Positions 46,103-56,600 of a DNA stretch of 64,000 bases are shown one piece after another. Origin of the DNA: Tausonia pullulans (lineage: Eukaryota > Basidiomycota > Tremellomycetes > Cystofilobasidiales > Mrakiaceae); NCBI GenBank assembly GCA_951802195.1, contig OX637624.1, positions 496,001-560,000 of the forward strand, written 5' to 3'. The position numbers and the translations under genes are program-made. Numbering within the stretch: position 1 is the stretch's first letter; each line of letters begins with the position of its first letter. A model generated the notes under the pieces. It had not been told where the DNA came from. It made no database searches and saw nothing but the letters and a program-made list of their open reading frames with translations.

Positions 46103-46904
46103 TTACTTGACCTGGATGAGCTGAGCAAGCTTGCCGGAGGACTTGGCCTTAGCGAGGTCCTGTGAAGAAGAGAGCATCATCGGGTGAGTCAGCAAGGGGA
46201 GAGGGGGGGGGGGAATGAAAGGTGGAGGGGACGAGGTGTGAGGATGGGGGCTCACATCCGAGCCACCGACGTGCTGCGAGAGTGTGCGAAGAGAGCGATG
46301 TCAGCTTGCTTGCTAGCTCGCGCGATCAGGAGACTAGGAGGAGAAGAAGAGAGGCCGAACCTGGCCCTGGATGAAGATGTTGGGGACGGTACGCTGTACG
46401 AGAGGAGGACAGGCGGCCGGAGGATGATGATGCGTCAGCGATCGGTCTGCGGGGAGAGCAGACGCCGGCGCTAGTCCGAGCTTGGTGGAGGAGCGCGAGT
46501 CAGCCAACAGGAGAGCAGACGAACCTGACCGGTCAGCTCAGCGAGAGCGGCCTGGATCTCGGCGGCGTCGTCCTGCTCGTCGAGCCTGGAGGCGTAATGA
46601 GGAGGAGGAGACCGTCGTCCATTAGCACGCAAGAAGGCGAGAGACGGTAGCACGCGGCGCGATGGAGAAAGATACAGGACGTACTCGAAAACCTTGATCT
46701 CCTTGCCAGCGGGGAGCTTGAGCTCGCCGAGGACGGCCTTGGCCTTCTTGCAGTAAGGGCAGTAGGATTTGGCTATGGGTGGTGGATGTCCGAGAGTCAG
46801 CAGCTGAATGGAGAGGGGCTGGGCTGCAGGGTGAGAGACCGACAAAAGACAACGATGAAGTCCTCCTTGAGGGCCTTGTCGATGATCTGCTTGGCGGAGG
46901 ACAT
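46103..46904 (-). CDS. Dithiol glutaredoxin, copy B
   Basis: It is identical to copy A in every coding exon, so the protein is the same 105 residues with CPYC and TVPNIFIQGQHVGGSDD. The span is one base longer because of an 11-G rather than 10-G run in an intron. Unlike copy A, its 242-base upstream spacer runs undisturbed into the divergent TBCB gene, so this is probably the copy with the ancestral promoter. Two identical genes could raise glutaredoxin dosage. Confidence 0.92.
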
Positions 46905-47146
46905 TCTTGCGGGGTCGGGCTGCTGGTGGGAGAGAATGGATCCTATGGTGGGCGAGGTGTGAGGGGAGGACGGGGTGGTAGTTGAGAGGAGGACCACGAG
47001 GACCGCCGACGGTTCGATCTCCCCGACCAGCTGCTGACGCACGCAACGCACGCCCCGCCTTCCTCGCCCTCGCCGCCGTCGCAACAGACAGCAGCGACGC
47101 GTCTCGTCTCTCCTCTCAGCCACCCACCCTTTTTCTCTCGCTGGCC
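46905..47146. promoter_or_regulatory. Divergent promoter between glutaredoxin B and TBCB
   Basis: Both promoters must lie within these 242 bases. The TBCB side is C/T-rich up to its start codon. The 16-bp duplication microhomology (47020-47035) lies near the middle. Confidence 0.6.
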
Positions 47147-48419
47147 ATGTCCCACAACGCTGCCTTCCGGCCTGCCCCCCAAGTGTCGGTGTCCTTCTCT
47201 TCCTCACTCGGACGTGCCCTCCCATCAAGCTGACGCTGGCTCGCTTGTCCCCTACTCTGACAGGACCGTCTGGGTTTCAAGCCCAGACACGCACTCTGAG
47301 CGCCGGCTCGACCCGGGGCTCACCATCGCGCAGCTCAAGGTCCGCCCAGCCTTCCATCTTCATGGACCGACTTGGGGAGGCCGAACTGACTGATGGGCTC
47401 ACGCCCGTGCTCTCAGAACAAGTTCGAGCTCATCACGGGCATCGAGAGCTCGCTCCAGAGCCTCCGATTGCTCGCTGCCGATGAAGGCGAGGTCATCGCC
47501 AAGCTCGATGACGACGAGCGGACGCTCGCAAGCTACGGGGTCGTTGGTGAGCCGGGGTCGGGTTGGGTCAAGGGACGAGAGCGAAGAGCGGGCTAGCAGG
47601 ACGAGACGAGCTGATGCGCCGAGGTCTTGCTTGGTTTCTCCCCAGACTGGATGGCAATCAAGGTCGGTTCCTTCTTTCCCATGTGGCAAAGTTCCTATGT
47701 TGACTTCATACGTCGTGCCTTAGATTCTTAACAAAGACCCCAACGCCTCCGCCTCCGGGACTTACACGGATCCCTCGTCGGCCCAGAAGTTCGAACTCAC
47801 CACCTCCGAGGTCCGTCGTCTCTCTCTCCCCCTCGTCTGTTTCTCCACCTTCGAGCTCAGGACTTGCCCGCCATGTAGTACGAAGCTCGCCCCGATACTC
47901 TTCACGCCTACCTCAAAGCGAACCGCATTGGCCCGAAATATAACCCCGACGCCCCTCCGCTCGCTTTCGCACCCCCCGCACGACCCATCTCCATCACCGT
48001 CGGCGACCGGTGCGAGGTCGAGCTCACTCAGGGATCGTCAAGCAGTGCTGCGAGGGGGGCGGTCAGATTCGTGGGAGAGGTCGGGGGAAAGCAGGGGGAT
48101 TGGGTTGGGGTGGAGCTGGATGAGCCGGTTGGGAAAAACGATGGGAGGTGGGTCGCTTGCTTCCTCTTGCCGACGGTCTCTGTCAGTTCTCTGTCAGATA
48201 ACTGATACGTTCGATCAGCCTCTCGGGAGAGAGGTACTTCAACGCCAAGCAGGGGTACGGGGTCTTCGTGAGTTCAACGCATTCATCCCGTTGATCTCTG
48301 TTTGCGCCACCCGGTTTCTTACGCTTCGCTCGTCCCACGCACAGGTCCGTCCAGACAAGGTCACCGTCGGTGATTTCCCCGAGGAGGACCTGTTCGATTC
48401 GGACGAGGAGGAGATCTGA
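47147..48419 (+). CDS. ALF1: Tubulin-folding cofactor B (CAP-Gly protein)
   Basis: Eight exons join in frame to 248 residues. An N-terminal ubiquitin-like domain (about 12-90) has VSVTVWVSSPDTHSERR and LDPGLTIAQLK, then LDDDERTLASYGVVDWMAIK. A helical linker follows (YEARPDTLHAYLKANRIG). The CAP-Gly domain (about 155-235) has GDRCEV, GAVRFVGEV, GDWVGVELDEPVGKNDGSL and RYFNAKQGYGVFV. The C-terminal acidic tail ends DSDEEEI, a tubulin-tail mimic typical of the family. It should bind alpha-tubulin and hand it to cofactor E in tubulin heterodimer assembly. The first donor is GTCCTT (47191), chosen because it alone joins the ubiquitin-like strand in frame. One exon has 17 nt (47646-47662). Confidence 0.92.
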
Positions 48420-48562
48420 GTGGGCGAGCTCGAGTGGTTGCAGCGCTCAACACGGCTCCTCCTTTTTTCCCGTTCATTTGCTCTCACTCTCACTCTCATC
48501 ACGACCGTCACGATGCTGCTTTTCCCGGAACATCTCTGTGTTAAGTAGAAATAATGCATTCG

Positions 48563-49909
48563 TCATCGCACCACCAACCCGTTCCAAATCCTCAGCGCCA
48601 CCCCTCGGACTGCCGGCCTCGACAGAACCCACGCGAGGAGGAGCACGAAGGCGAGAACGAGGACGAGGCCGAAGATGAGGTTCCAGACTTTGTATATCGG
48701 GACATCAATCAGTCGGCTGGATCGAGGGAAGAAAGAGAATGAGAGAGTGAGACAGAAGCGACACTCACATTCCGTCCTCTCCGACGCGCGCTGGCGAGCC
48801 GCCTCCTTCTGCTGGAAGCGCTGGGCGATGACCTCGTCGAGCTAGCAACCCCGTCCGCCCCATTTGCTATCAGTGTCTTATTCTCCATCCACCCTATGCG
48901 GGAAAGAGCGCCCCGAAGACGCACCTCCTTATCTGCCTTCTCCCAAGCCGCCTTCTCCCTCTCCAACCTCGCCTCCGCGGCACTTGCCACCGCCTTCGCC
49001 TGGGCGAGATGCTGGAAATAGGCGTCCGTCGTGGCGGCCGTTTGGGCGAGGGTCCGTTGATGGGACTGCATCTGGTCTAGGAGCCGCTGTTGGGCGTCGA
49101 GAGAGACGGTTTAGTGGGCGAACGAGGAGAAGGGGAGGAGGAGAGGAGACGGACGAGGCAGTCCGAGTCGATGTCGTCGAATCGCTCGAGGAGGGCTGCG
49201 TGCCGAGGAGTCAGCCGAGGAGGAACAAGTTAAACCGAGAGGAGGACGAGAAGGGACCCACGACCCCATTCAGACAGAGCGTGCTCGATGCCGTGCTGAA
49301 GAACGGAAGACAACCGGTCAGGTAGGTCCAGGTCGGAGGAGAGCGAGACCGCGAACGCCGAGCGACGACGAACGCACCCTCAGATCGACCATCTTAAGCT
49401 CCTTCTCCTTGCATCTCTTCCTCATCATCTCGAGCGTCCCCCCCAGGCTCAACCCGTCCTCGCTTCCGCTGCTGCCCTTGGCCCCGTGTTGCTCGAATCG
49501 CCGCCTCGAGACTGGTGTCCGCTGGCCCGCCGTGCACGAGCGGAACGGCCTCGCTACTGCCGGCGAAGGGGCAAAAAAGGGCTCTGGGTGGTAGGACTCG
49601 TGGAGGGATTGGGTGATGAGAAGCGAGGCGACTACGTCGGAGGGGTTGAAGGGGTGTGCGTCCATGGACAGCACATGGGCGTGGGTGTTTGGAGTGGACT
49701 CCGGCGGGAGCTGAGCGAGTCTGTCGTCGCCGGGGCGGGACCAAGCGCGGACCGCAGGTGGCGGGCTTCCCCGTCCGTGTTTTCTCTCGGTTGACGCTGG
49801 GTCCTGGTGGAGGGGGGCCTATCGGCTGGCACGATGCAACAAGAAGGGTTGGAAATGGGACATGGCCAGCCACGTTGAGCTCCCAAGCGGCCGCCTGCTC
49901 AGCCATCAT
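48563..49909 (-). CDS. Tail-anchored coiled-coil protein of unknown function
   Basis: Seven exons join in frame to 302 residues: 49909-49874, 49818-49378, 49295-49265, 49195-49155, 49086-48925, 48841-48769, 48687-48563. I do not recognise a family. The N-terminal 100 residues are disordered. A conserved-looking block follows (MDAHPFNPSDVVASLLITQ, then GTLEMMRKRCKEKELKMVDL). A long coiled coil runs about 185-260 (RLLDQMQSHQRTLAQTA through REKAAWEKADKE). A single hydrophobic helix near the C-terminus (NLIFGLVLVLAFVLLLAWVL) suggests a tail anchor in the ER, Golgi or outer mitochondrial membrane. A SNARE- or tether-like role is possible but unproven. The start is uncertain: the secure part begins at 49674 (MLSMDAHPF). 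The last acceptor (ACAAAG before 48687) is inferred, since another acceptor would end the protein before the helix. Confidence 0.55.
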
Positions 49910-50181
49910 CTCGCCGACCAGCGAACACTCGTCATCCCAGCGAGCGACCGGCGGGCTGGCGCGACCCACGTCGTGCCGGGGAAAGCTCCGCTCTGATCTC
50001 TCGCCCTTCCTCGGACGCTCGCCCCCTCCTTTCTTTCAACCATCACCCGCATACTACACCGCCCGGACCTCGGCCACTCTCCCTAGTCGAGCTCTTTCTC
50101 TCTCTCCCCCCGCCACTATCCACCCATTCGCCGCTGGAACCCGCCGTCTCAACCCAGATTAGCAGCATCTCGTCGTCCAGC
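49910..50181. promoter_or_regulatory. Divergent promoter between the tail-anchored protein and SLA1
   Basis: These 272 bases lie between two divergent genes. The part next to SLA1 is strongly CT-rich up to the start codon (AGCATGATAGG). No TATA box is evident. Confidence 0.5.
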
Positions 50182-53100
50182 ATGATAGGCGTCTTCAAAG
50201 CGCTCTACGACTATACTCCGCAGGATCCGGAGAACGAGCTCGCCCTCGTCGAGGACCAGATCCTTTACATTCTCGACCAGGACGACGCCGAGTGCGTGCC
50301 GTGCTCTTTCTCTGCCTTCGGGCTTCAGCCCCGCGCTCTCCTCCCCTCCGTCCCTCCGGCGCTTGCTCGCCCTCCCCTCCTTCCTTACCCCGCCCGGTCC
50401 GTCTGCCTCGAGAAGACGCGTCGCTGACTCGGGCTTTCTTTCATCCACAGATGGTGGAAGGCCAAGGCCAAAGCTGAGGGCGACGAGGACGGGCCTATTG
50501 GTCTCGTTCCGAGCAACTATCTCGAGGAGGTGTGTGGTGCCCTCTGTTCCCTTCTCTCGCCTGTTGAGCGACCCCGCCGCCTCGGCCTCGCCTCGACCTT
50601 CTCTCCTCTCCGCGCTTCGAGTGTAGCTGGACGGGAGCGAGCTTGGTCGGCTGATACCTCGGCTCCTCGTGGCTGATCTCGTCTCTGCTTCTTCCCCTAG
50701 GTCCCGCCGATCTCCCGCGCGCGCGCCATCTACGCCTACTCAGCGCAGAACGAAGAGGAGCTCACGATGGGCGAGGACGACCTCCTCCAAGTGTTCGAGA
50801 AAGACGAAGAGTGGCTCCTCGTCCGCCTGGACTCTGGTGGCAAGCTCGGCTATGTGCCCGGGACGTACGTCCAGGAGGAGGCAGGGTCCGCGGGGGACAC
50901 TGGGTTCGCGGCCGGGGCGGCGGCGACAAGCGAGGTACGTGTCGGGGAACGAGTCGACGTAGGACCGACCATGTGCTTATCTTTCACTCATCATCAAACA
51001 GCAGGAGCCCGAGAGCCCCCAGACATACCTCGATCCTTCGGAGCGAAGTGCCGCAGCGGCCGCAAGCAGCCAGCAGGCCAAGAAGGCTGACAAGATCGTC
51101 ACTTGGGTTGTCTCCGTCAGTCACGCTCGTTCCCCGCTCGCTCTGGCGTGGAATGCTGACGAAAGGATGAACCACATTGCAGGAGCTCGATCAGAAGAAG
51201 AAGAAGAAGAAAGGCACTCTGGGCGTCGGCAATGGCGCCGTCTTCTTCGCCAGCGAGTCGGATAAGGTGCGTCTGCTTCGAGCACGGGCGTGGGGGCGAG
51301 TGAGCGAGAGCGCGCGCTGTCGCTGACTCGAACGTGCTCCTTCTCGCTCTCTACTCTCCACCCCCGTCCCCCTCACAGAACCCGATCCAGCAGTTTCCCA
51401 TAGGCAACGTCACCTCGGCCTCCCAAGACGCCAAGCTCGTCCACCTCTTCATCTCCTCTCTCCCCGATGGTCGACCCCTCACCTTCCACGCCGGGTCAGC
51501 CTCGGACGCGGTAGCCATCCTCGCGAGACTCCAGGAGTCCAAGGCGATTGCTGGTGCGGGTGAGCTCTCTACTGAGACGCCCGCGGGAGCGCTTCAGTCG
51601 CCCGTGAGCGAGGAGGAGCCGGCGCCTTCTAATGGAAAGAACGTTCGTTGGGCAGAGAGCCCGCAGGCTTCCCCTATCGTCGCCAGCGGAGCAAGCGCTG
51701 CTGCCGGAAGAGAAGAGGGTCAGGCGGCCGTCGCGCTTTACGATTTCGATGCTCAGGGGGAGGACGAGCTCAGCTTGAGAGAAGGCGAGGACCTTGTGTT
51801 GCTTCAGAGAGATGGGGCGCAGGATTGGTTGAAGGTCAGGAACGCGGCGGGGCAGGAAGGCGTGGTGCCAGCTCAGTATATCGAGGTGCATCTCCAACAG
51901 CAGGGCGGAGTCGAGTCTAAACACTGATTGAGACTCTCCTTTAACTCAGGTCGGAGAATCTGCCCCCCAGCACGAGGATGGAGAACCTCAGGAGGAGGAG
52001 GACGACGGAGGCGCCGCCGCTGAGGCTGAAGCTGCCCGTCGCGCCCAAGAGGCCGAGCGTCAGGCTGCCGCCATCCGCGCCCAAGCGGAGAAGGAGAACG
52101 AGCTCGTTGCGATCCGGATTGCCAACGAGGAGGCTCGTCGGCAACAGGAGTCGATCGAGCGTCGGCGCCGCAAGGACGACGAGCGGACGCGTAAGGAGGA
52201 GGAGGCGCGGCGGAGAGAGGAGGCGAGGAGGCAGGCTCCTGCTCCGGAACCACCGAAGATCAAGCATCGGCCTTCGGCTCAGGATGTCGAGCGTGCGAGC
52301 AATCTCTCTACTCCGAAGGGGAGGGGTCTTCCGGATCGTCCGCAGCAGAGCTCTGGGTCTTCCGGAAGGAATCGGCCGACTGAGAGTCGGACGCGCGTCT
52401 GGCATGACAAGTCGGGTCAGTTCAAAGTTGAGGCCGAATTCCTCGGTTTCAAGGCCGGCAAGATCCGACTCCACAAGCTCAACGGCGTCGTCATCGAGGT
52501 CCCGATGGAGAAGATGTCCCCGGAGGACATGGAGTACCTCGACCGAATCACGGGCAAAAAGGGCGGTCAGCAGCAGCGGCAGATCGACGACGATGACGTC
52601 CCGCTCGGCCAGTCACACGCCCATAAATCGCGCCCGACATCGCAAGTCTCGCGTGAGAATGCCGGTCGCTCTTCCCCTCAAGTGGCCGCTCGCCCTCAGC
52701 AGCCGAGAAAGCCTCAGACGGACTGGTTCGAGTTCTTCCTCTCGGCTGGATGCGACATGGACGACTGCATGCGGTACGCGACGGCCTTCGAGCGGGACAA
52801 GATCGACGAGTCGATCCTCGGCGACATCGAATCGAGCACGCTTCGCTCGCTTGGCCTCCGCGAGGGCGATGTAATCCGGGTCCGTAAGGCGATCGCCGCG
52901 CGCAACCCGGCGCCAGAGCACAAAAAGCAGATTGAGAGCGACGAGGCGTACGCCCGTCGGCTTCAAGAGGACGAGAACGCAAGCAAGCGGACCTCGGGCT
53001 CGTCGAGTCCCGCTCCTGCCCTTTTCACAGGCGCGGGCGGTCAGCTCAAGAACCAGACCCGGAGGGGCCGACCGGAGAGGCAGTCGACCGCCGGGTCCGT

Positions 53101-54542
53101 CGATGCCTCTGCCATTGCGCAGGCTTCGAGCCAGCTCACGGGCAAGACGTCGCCGCCCGTCGTTAAGTCCCCCCTGCCTATCGCCGAGCCGCCTAAGGCT
53201 GCCCCCGCCCCGCTCATCAGCGGGTTTGACGACGATGCCTGGACTCCCCGACCGAGCTCGACCAAGCCGGCGACCCCGACGTTCCCGGCAGCTGCTGCCA
53301 CTGTTGCTTCACCTCCCCCCGCTGCACCCGCGCCCGCTCCTGCTCCTGTTCCCGTTGCCGCTCCCGTCGCCCAGCCGGCGGCGGCTCCGGCTCCTTCCTC
53401 GCTCATCTCGGCCAACTCAAACATCGCCCGGCCCGGGTCCAACCCGGTTGCGCCCCAGGCGTCGGCATCGTTCGACTACCTTGCTCAGATTGCCCAGATC
53501 AAGCAGAACCGGCCTCCTTCGGCGCCGATCCAGCAGATGAACACGGGAATGAGCAATCTCTCCATCAACTCGACAGGCAACTCGGGCTTCGCCTCTCAGC
53601 AGCCCCCGCAGAGCTACTCAAATGGCCTCGGGTTTGCCAACTCGGGGGCCAACATGGGCCAGCTTCTCCAGGCTCAGCAGACGGGCGCTTTCCAACAACC
53701 TCAGCAGACAGGCTTCCAGCAACAGCAAGGTGCTCGTGGCCCGCTCGCCCCCGTTGCGGCGAACCAAAGCCTCCTTGCGCCGCTTATCCCGACCAACACC
53801 GGTCTCCCCCCCGGCGGCTTCATTCCCACTCGCCCGGCGCAGAACGGCTCGCCGGCGAATGTTATGCAGCCTCAGCAGACGGGCTTCATGCAGCCCCAGC
53901 AGACGGGTTTCATCGGCTCGGGCTTCGGCGGTGTCGGAGGAGGCTACCTCCCTTCCCAGCCGACGGGTTTGAACACCAACTTCCAAGCCGGCCAAGTCGC
54001 GGCCAATGCCTCGGCCCTTTCCTCGGCCGACCAGTTCAATGCGCTTGCGTCGACGCGCGTCCAGCCGACTCTCCAGCAGCAGCAGCAAGCGCCGGCCAAG
54101 GACTTCAACCCTTCGAACGTGTTTGCTAATATGAAAAACAACAAGGGCGTTCTCGATGCGAGCGCGGCGCCGCAAGGGGCCGACAAGTACAATGCGCTGA
54201 GGCCGCAGGTGACGGGCTTTTCGGGGGGTGGGATGGGCATGGGCATGAACATGAACATGGGAGGTGGTGGCTTCCAGCAACCTCAGCAGACGGGCTTCAT
54301 GCAGCCGCAGCAGACGGGTGTGTCCTGTTTTCATCCTCCTTTCTTCTTCGGGCCTCATTGACACGCGTTTTCGCTCGCATTTGACAGGCTTCTCAGTTCC
54401 AATGGGCGGCGGCTTCCCCGGCCAGATGCAGCCCCAGGCGACCGGGTTCATGCAGCCCCAGCAGACCGGGTTCATGCCCCAGCAGCAGACGGGTTTCAAC
54501 CCGTACGGCCAGCAGCAGCAGCAGAACTACCGCGGATTCTGA
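50182..54542 (+). CDS. SLA1: SLA1, endocytic actin-patch adaptor with three SH3 domains
   Basis: Eight exons join in frame to 1,216 residues. SH3-1 (about 4-62) has ALYDYTPQDPENELAL and VPSNYLEE; SH3-2 (about 66-125) has ARAIYAYSAQNEEELTM and GYVPGTYV; SH3-3 (about 323-377) has AVALYDFDAQGEDELSL and VVPAQYIEV. A PH-like region lies between (IVTWVVSELDQ, LVHLFISSLPDGRPLTFHAG). SHD1 (about 522-575, RVWHDKSGQFKVEAEFLGFK) binds NPFxD sorting signals, and SHD2 (about 634-698, WFEFFLSAGCDMDDCMRYA) is the SAM-like clathrin-linked module. The C-terminal 270 residues carry about ten QQTGF-type repeats, the Sla1 LxxQxTG phosphorylation sites of Prk1/Ark1 kinases. It should link cargo, clathrin and the Las17/Pan1 actin machinery at endocytic sites. 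Exons are 50182-50291, 50451-50529, 50701-50934, 51002-51115, 51183-51266, 51379-51885, 51950-54317 and 54388-54542. Confidence 0.93.
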
Positions 54543-54929
54543 GGAGCTGGACCCGGAGGAGGGGAAGGGGGGAGAGAGAGGCGTTGACGATGCTCGTCTC
54601 ATGATAACGAATTTCTCTCTTGTGTGTCTGTTTTTGTTTTGTTTGCAGCGATTCATCTGGCTTGTGCTCGGCGGCCCGTGACGAAAACTCAGAGTGCGAC
54701 CTTGGGTGCTGCTTAATAGGCGGGTGCCGCCGAAAGCTCGAACGAATTCTAAACGAAGTTGAGCTGATTAAGCACTGTTGTGCGATAACAATTTGTTTAA
54801 ACTTGAGAAGCCAGTGGTGATAAAAGATCGGACCACACGGCGGGAAAGTGGGTTGATCTCCGCTTGAAAGAGCTGGCTAAACGTCAATGATCTCACACCC
54901 TCGTCATTCCAACCTCGACTCCAAACTCT
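54543..54929. other. 3' UTR of SLA1 and spacer
   Basis: This region holds the SLA1 3' end, with a T-rich stretch near 54610-54650. The composition then drops in GC content and leads into the decayed HMG-CoA synthase sequence. No gene or RNA is seen. Confidence 0.5.
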
Positions 54930-56600
54930 TCTTCCCCTTCGTCCCTGATATGCAAACGAACAGCGCTCGCTGACCTCATGATGTCGGGATCCTGGCCATT
55001 GAGGCCAGCGATCTTCCTAGACGACTCGCCCGCGACTACTTCGTGTAATTTGTCCATGGCTGTCAGCTGTCTCCCGCCTCCTTCAGGATTACGGCATCTA
55101 TCACAGGTCAATTGGACGTCTCGAATTAGGCAACGAGGCCATCATCAGAAAGTCCAAATCGGTCAAGAGTGTCCTTATGTTACTTTTCAAACCCGCTGCA
55201 ACACCGACATCGAGTGCGTCGACACCGCCAGCGCCTGCTTATGGGTCGACCGCTGCCTTGTTCAACGTTTCGGTGATATTGCGATCTACGTCGAGGGACC
55301 CTACGGGTGAAGCTGGGGCGACGCCATGCTGATCGGGCCTAATGCTTCTCTCAACAGCAAGTGTTTCTGTAGTATGTCTGATGACGAGACTGAACGCCTG
55401 AATCTGATATCTGCTCAGATATCAGCCGGACATGGCGCCTTCATGACCACGTCTGGGATTTCTACCAGGCATAAGTGACCTCGTGAGTGCATTCGCTCTA
55501 AGCCTGAAGAGTGCGATGGCGGAGCTAATCTGCTGCCTCCTCCGCGAATACGTTCGTCCTGATTCAACCTCGGGGCATCTTCGCTCCTCTGTCTCACATC
55601 CACGCTTGCTCCTTACGCAGCCCATCGTCGACGGAGCCCTCTCGGCCACGTCTTACCTCAGACCCCTCGATGGAGCGTTCGAGACCTAGCGCAACAAATA
55701 TATCAAGCGCGCGGCCATGGGTGATCGAGGCACCTCATATACTTCTTTCGAGAACTCAGTCTGCATTTGTGCGTATCATAGCACGGCTGAGGTTCAGGGA
55801 GCGCTCACTCTGACCATATCCTCTTTGCCAGACCGTACGGAAGCTCGTCCAGAAAGGCCATGCACGCCTCCTTTCCAGCCCCGAGGATTCAGTGTTCGCC
55901 GACGTCCCCTCGCCGACTTTGCCACCACAGACGAGCAGCAGTCGCTCTTGGTCAAAAGCGTGGAAAGGACGGACCTGTCTCGCCCTCCCCAAGATCTGCC
56001 TGAGGCACCCAACTTCCTCTCCTCACTTCCTCTCCTGGCGAACATAGACTTCTTCCAACTCTTACAGGGCCTGTAGTCCAATTCGGTGCTGCCGACAACA
56101 AGATGTGGCGTCAAGAAGCTGGGCAACATGTATACCGCCTGTCTCTACGGAGGCCTCTCCTCCCTTCTCACTACTGTCGATTCGGAGACCTTAATGTGAT
56201 GACTAGACTTCGCGCACTATGGTTCTCCTTCCTAGAAGGGTCTACCTCCTGAAACCCGCTCCTTTCCCAACCAGGTCGACACAAGCCTCGGTATCTACGC
56301 CTTCGGCTCAGGCGCTGCCGCGTCCGTCTTCGCCGTCCGGATCGTCCGCTGGCCAGCCTTCCTCGCTGATAAGCTCAGCCTCAAGTAGCGCCTCAACGGC
56401 ATGGAGATAATCATCTGCAAGGTCTTTGTCCAGGCGCTCAAGGTTCGAGAAGGGGCCCACTCTACGGCTGCCCATATCCTTGTCGGCTCGTCCACCATCT
56501 TGGGCCAGGAGCCTACTATCTCACCGAGAGAGACTCGATGGGTCGGCGATCATATGCTCAAACCGATTTTACATTCTGAATTTTATAGAAGGGTCGAATG
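54930..56600 (+). pseudogene. Decayed HMG-CoA synthase (ERG13-type) pseudogene
   Basis: Pieces of HMG-CoA synthase appear in the right order but in different frames, separated by stops. They are PHDVGILAIE (about 54975), SIGRLELGNEAI with KSKSVKSVLM (55100-55180), an A-C-x-GGTAALFN-like block, GDIAIYVEGP (55270-55300), MLIGPNASL, YPVVDGALSATSYLR-like (55620-55670), RKLVQKGHARLL (55840), GNMYTACLYGGLSSLL (56125-56170), GIYAFGSGAAASVFAVRI (56290-56345), VQALKVREGAH (56430-56460) and YYLTERDSMGRRSYAQTD-like sequence at about 56515-56570. The active enzyme makes HMG-CoA in the mevalonate pathway. The relic is only slightly longer than the coding sequence of a 460-490 residue enzyme, so it may be intron-poor (processed) or have lost material. 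The functional copy must lie elsewhere. Confidence 0.8.

Larger units (their letters stand above)
43516..47019 (+). repeat. Tandem duplication unit 2 (3,504 bp)
   Basis: This unit is a direct repeat of 40013-43515. It starts with TCCCCGACCAGCTGCT at 43516-43531. The same 16 bases follow its end at 47020-47035, where the sequence enters the undisturbed glutaredoxin/TBCB spacer. It carries the HK2 fragment, the shared 3' spacer and glutaredoxin B. Confidence 0.9.

Noticed and set aside
55260-55312. YVEGPYG suggested a ferric-reductase FAD/NAD region
   Set aside because: Surrounding pieces (SIGRLELGNEAI, GNMYTACLYGG, YYLTERDSMGRRSYAQ) all match HMG-CoA synthase in order, so the reductase idea was dropped.
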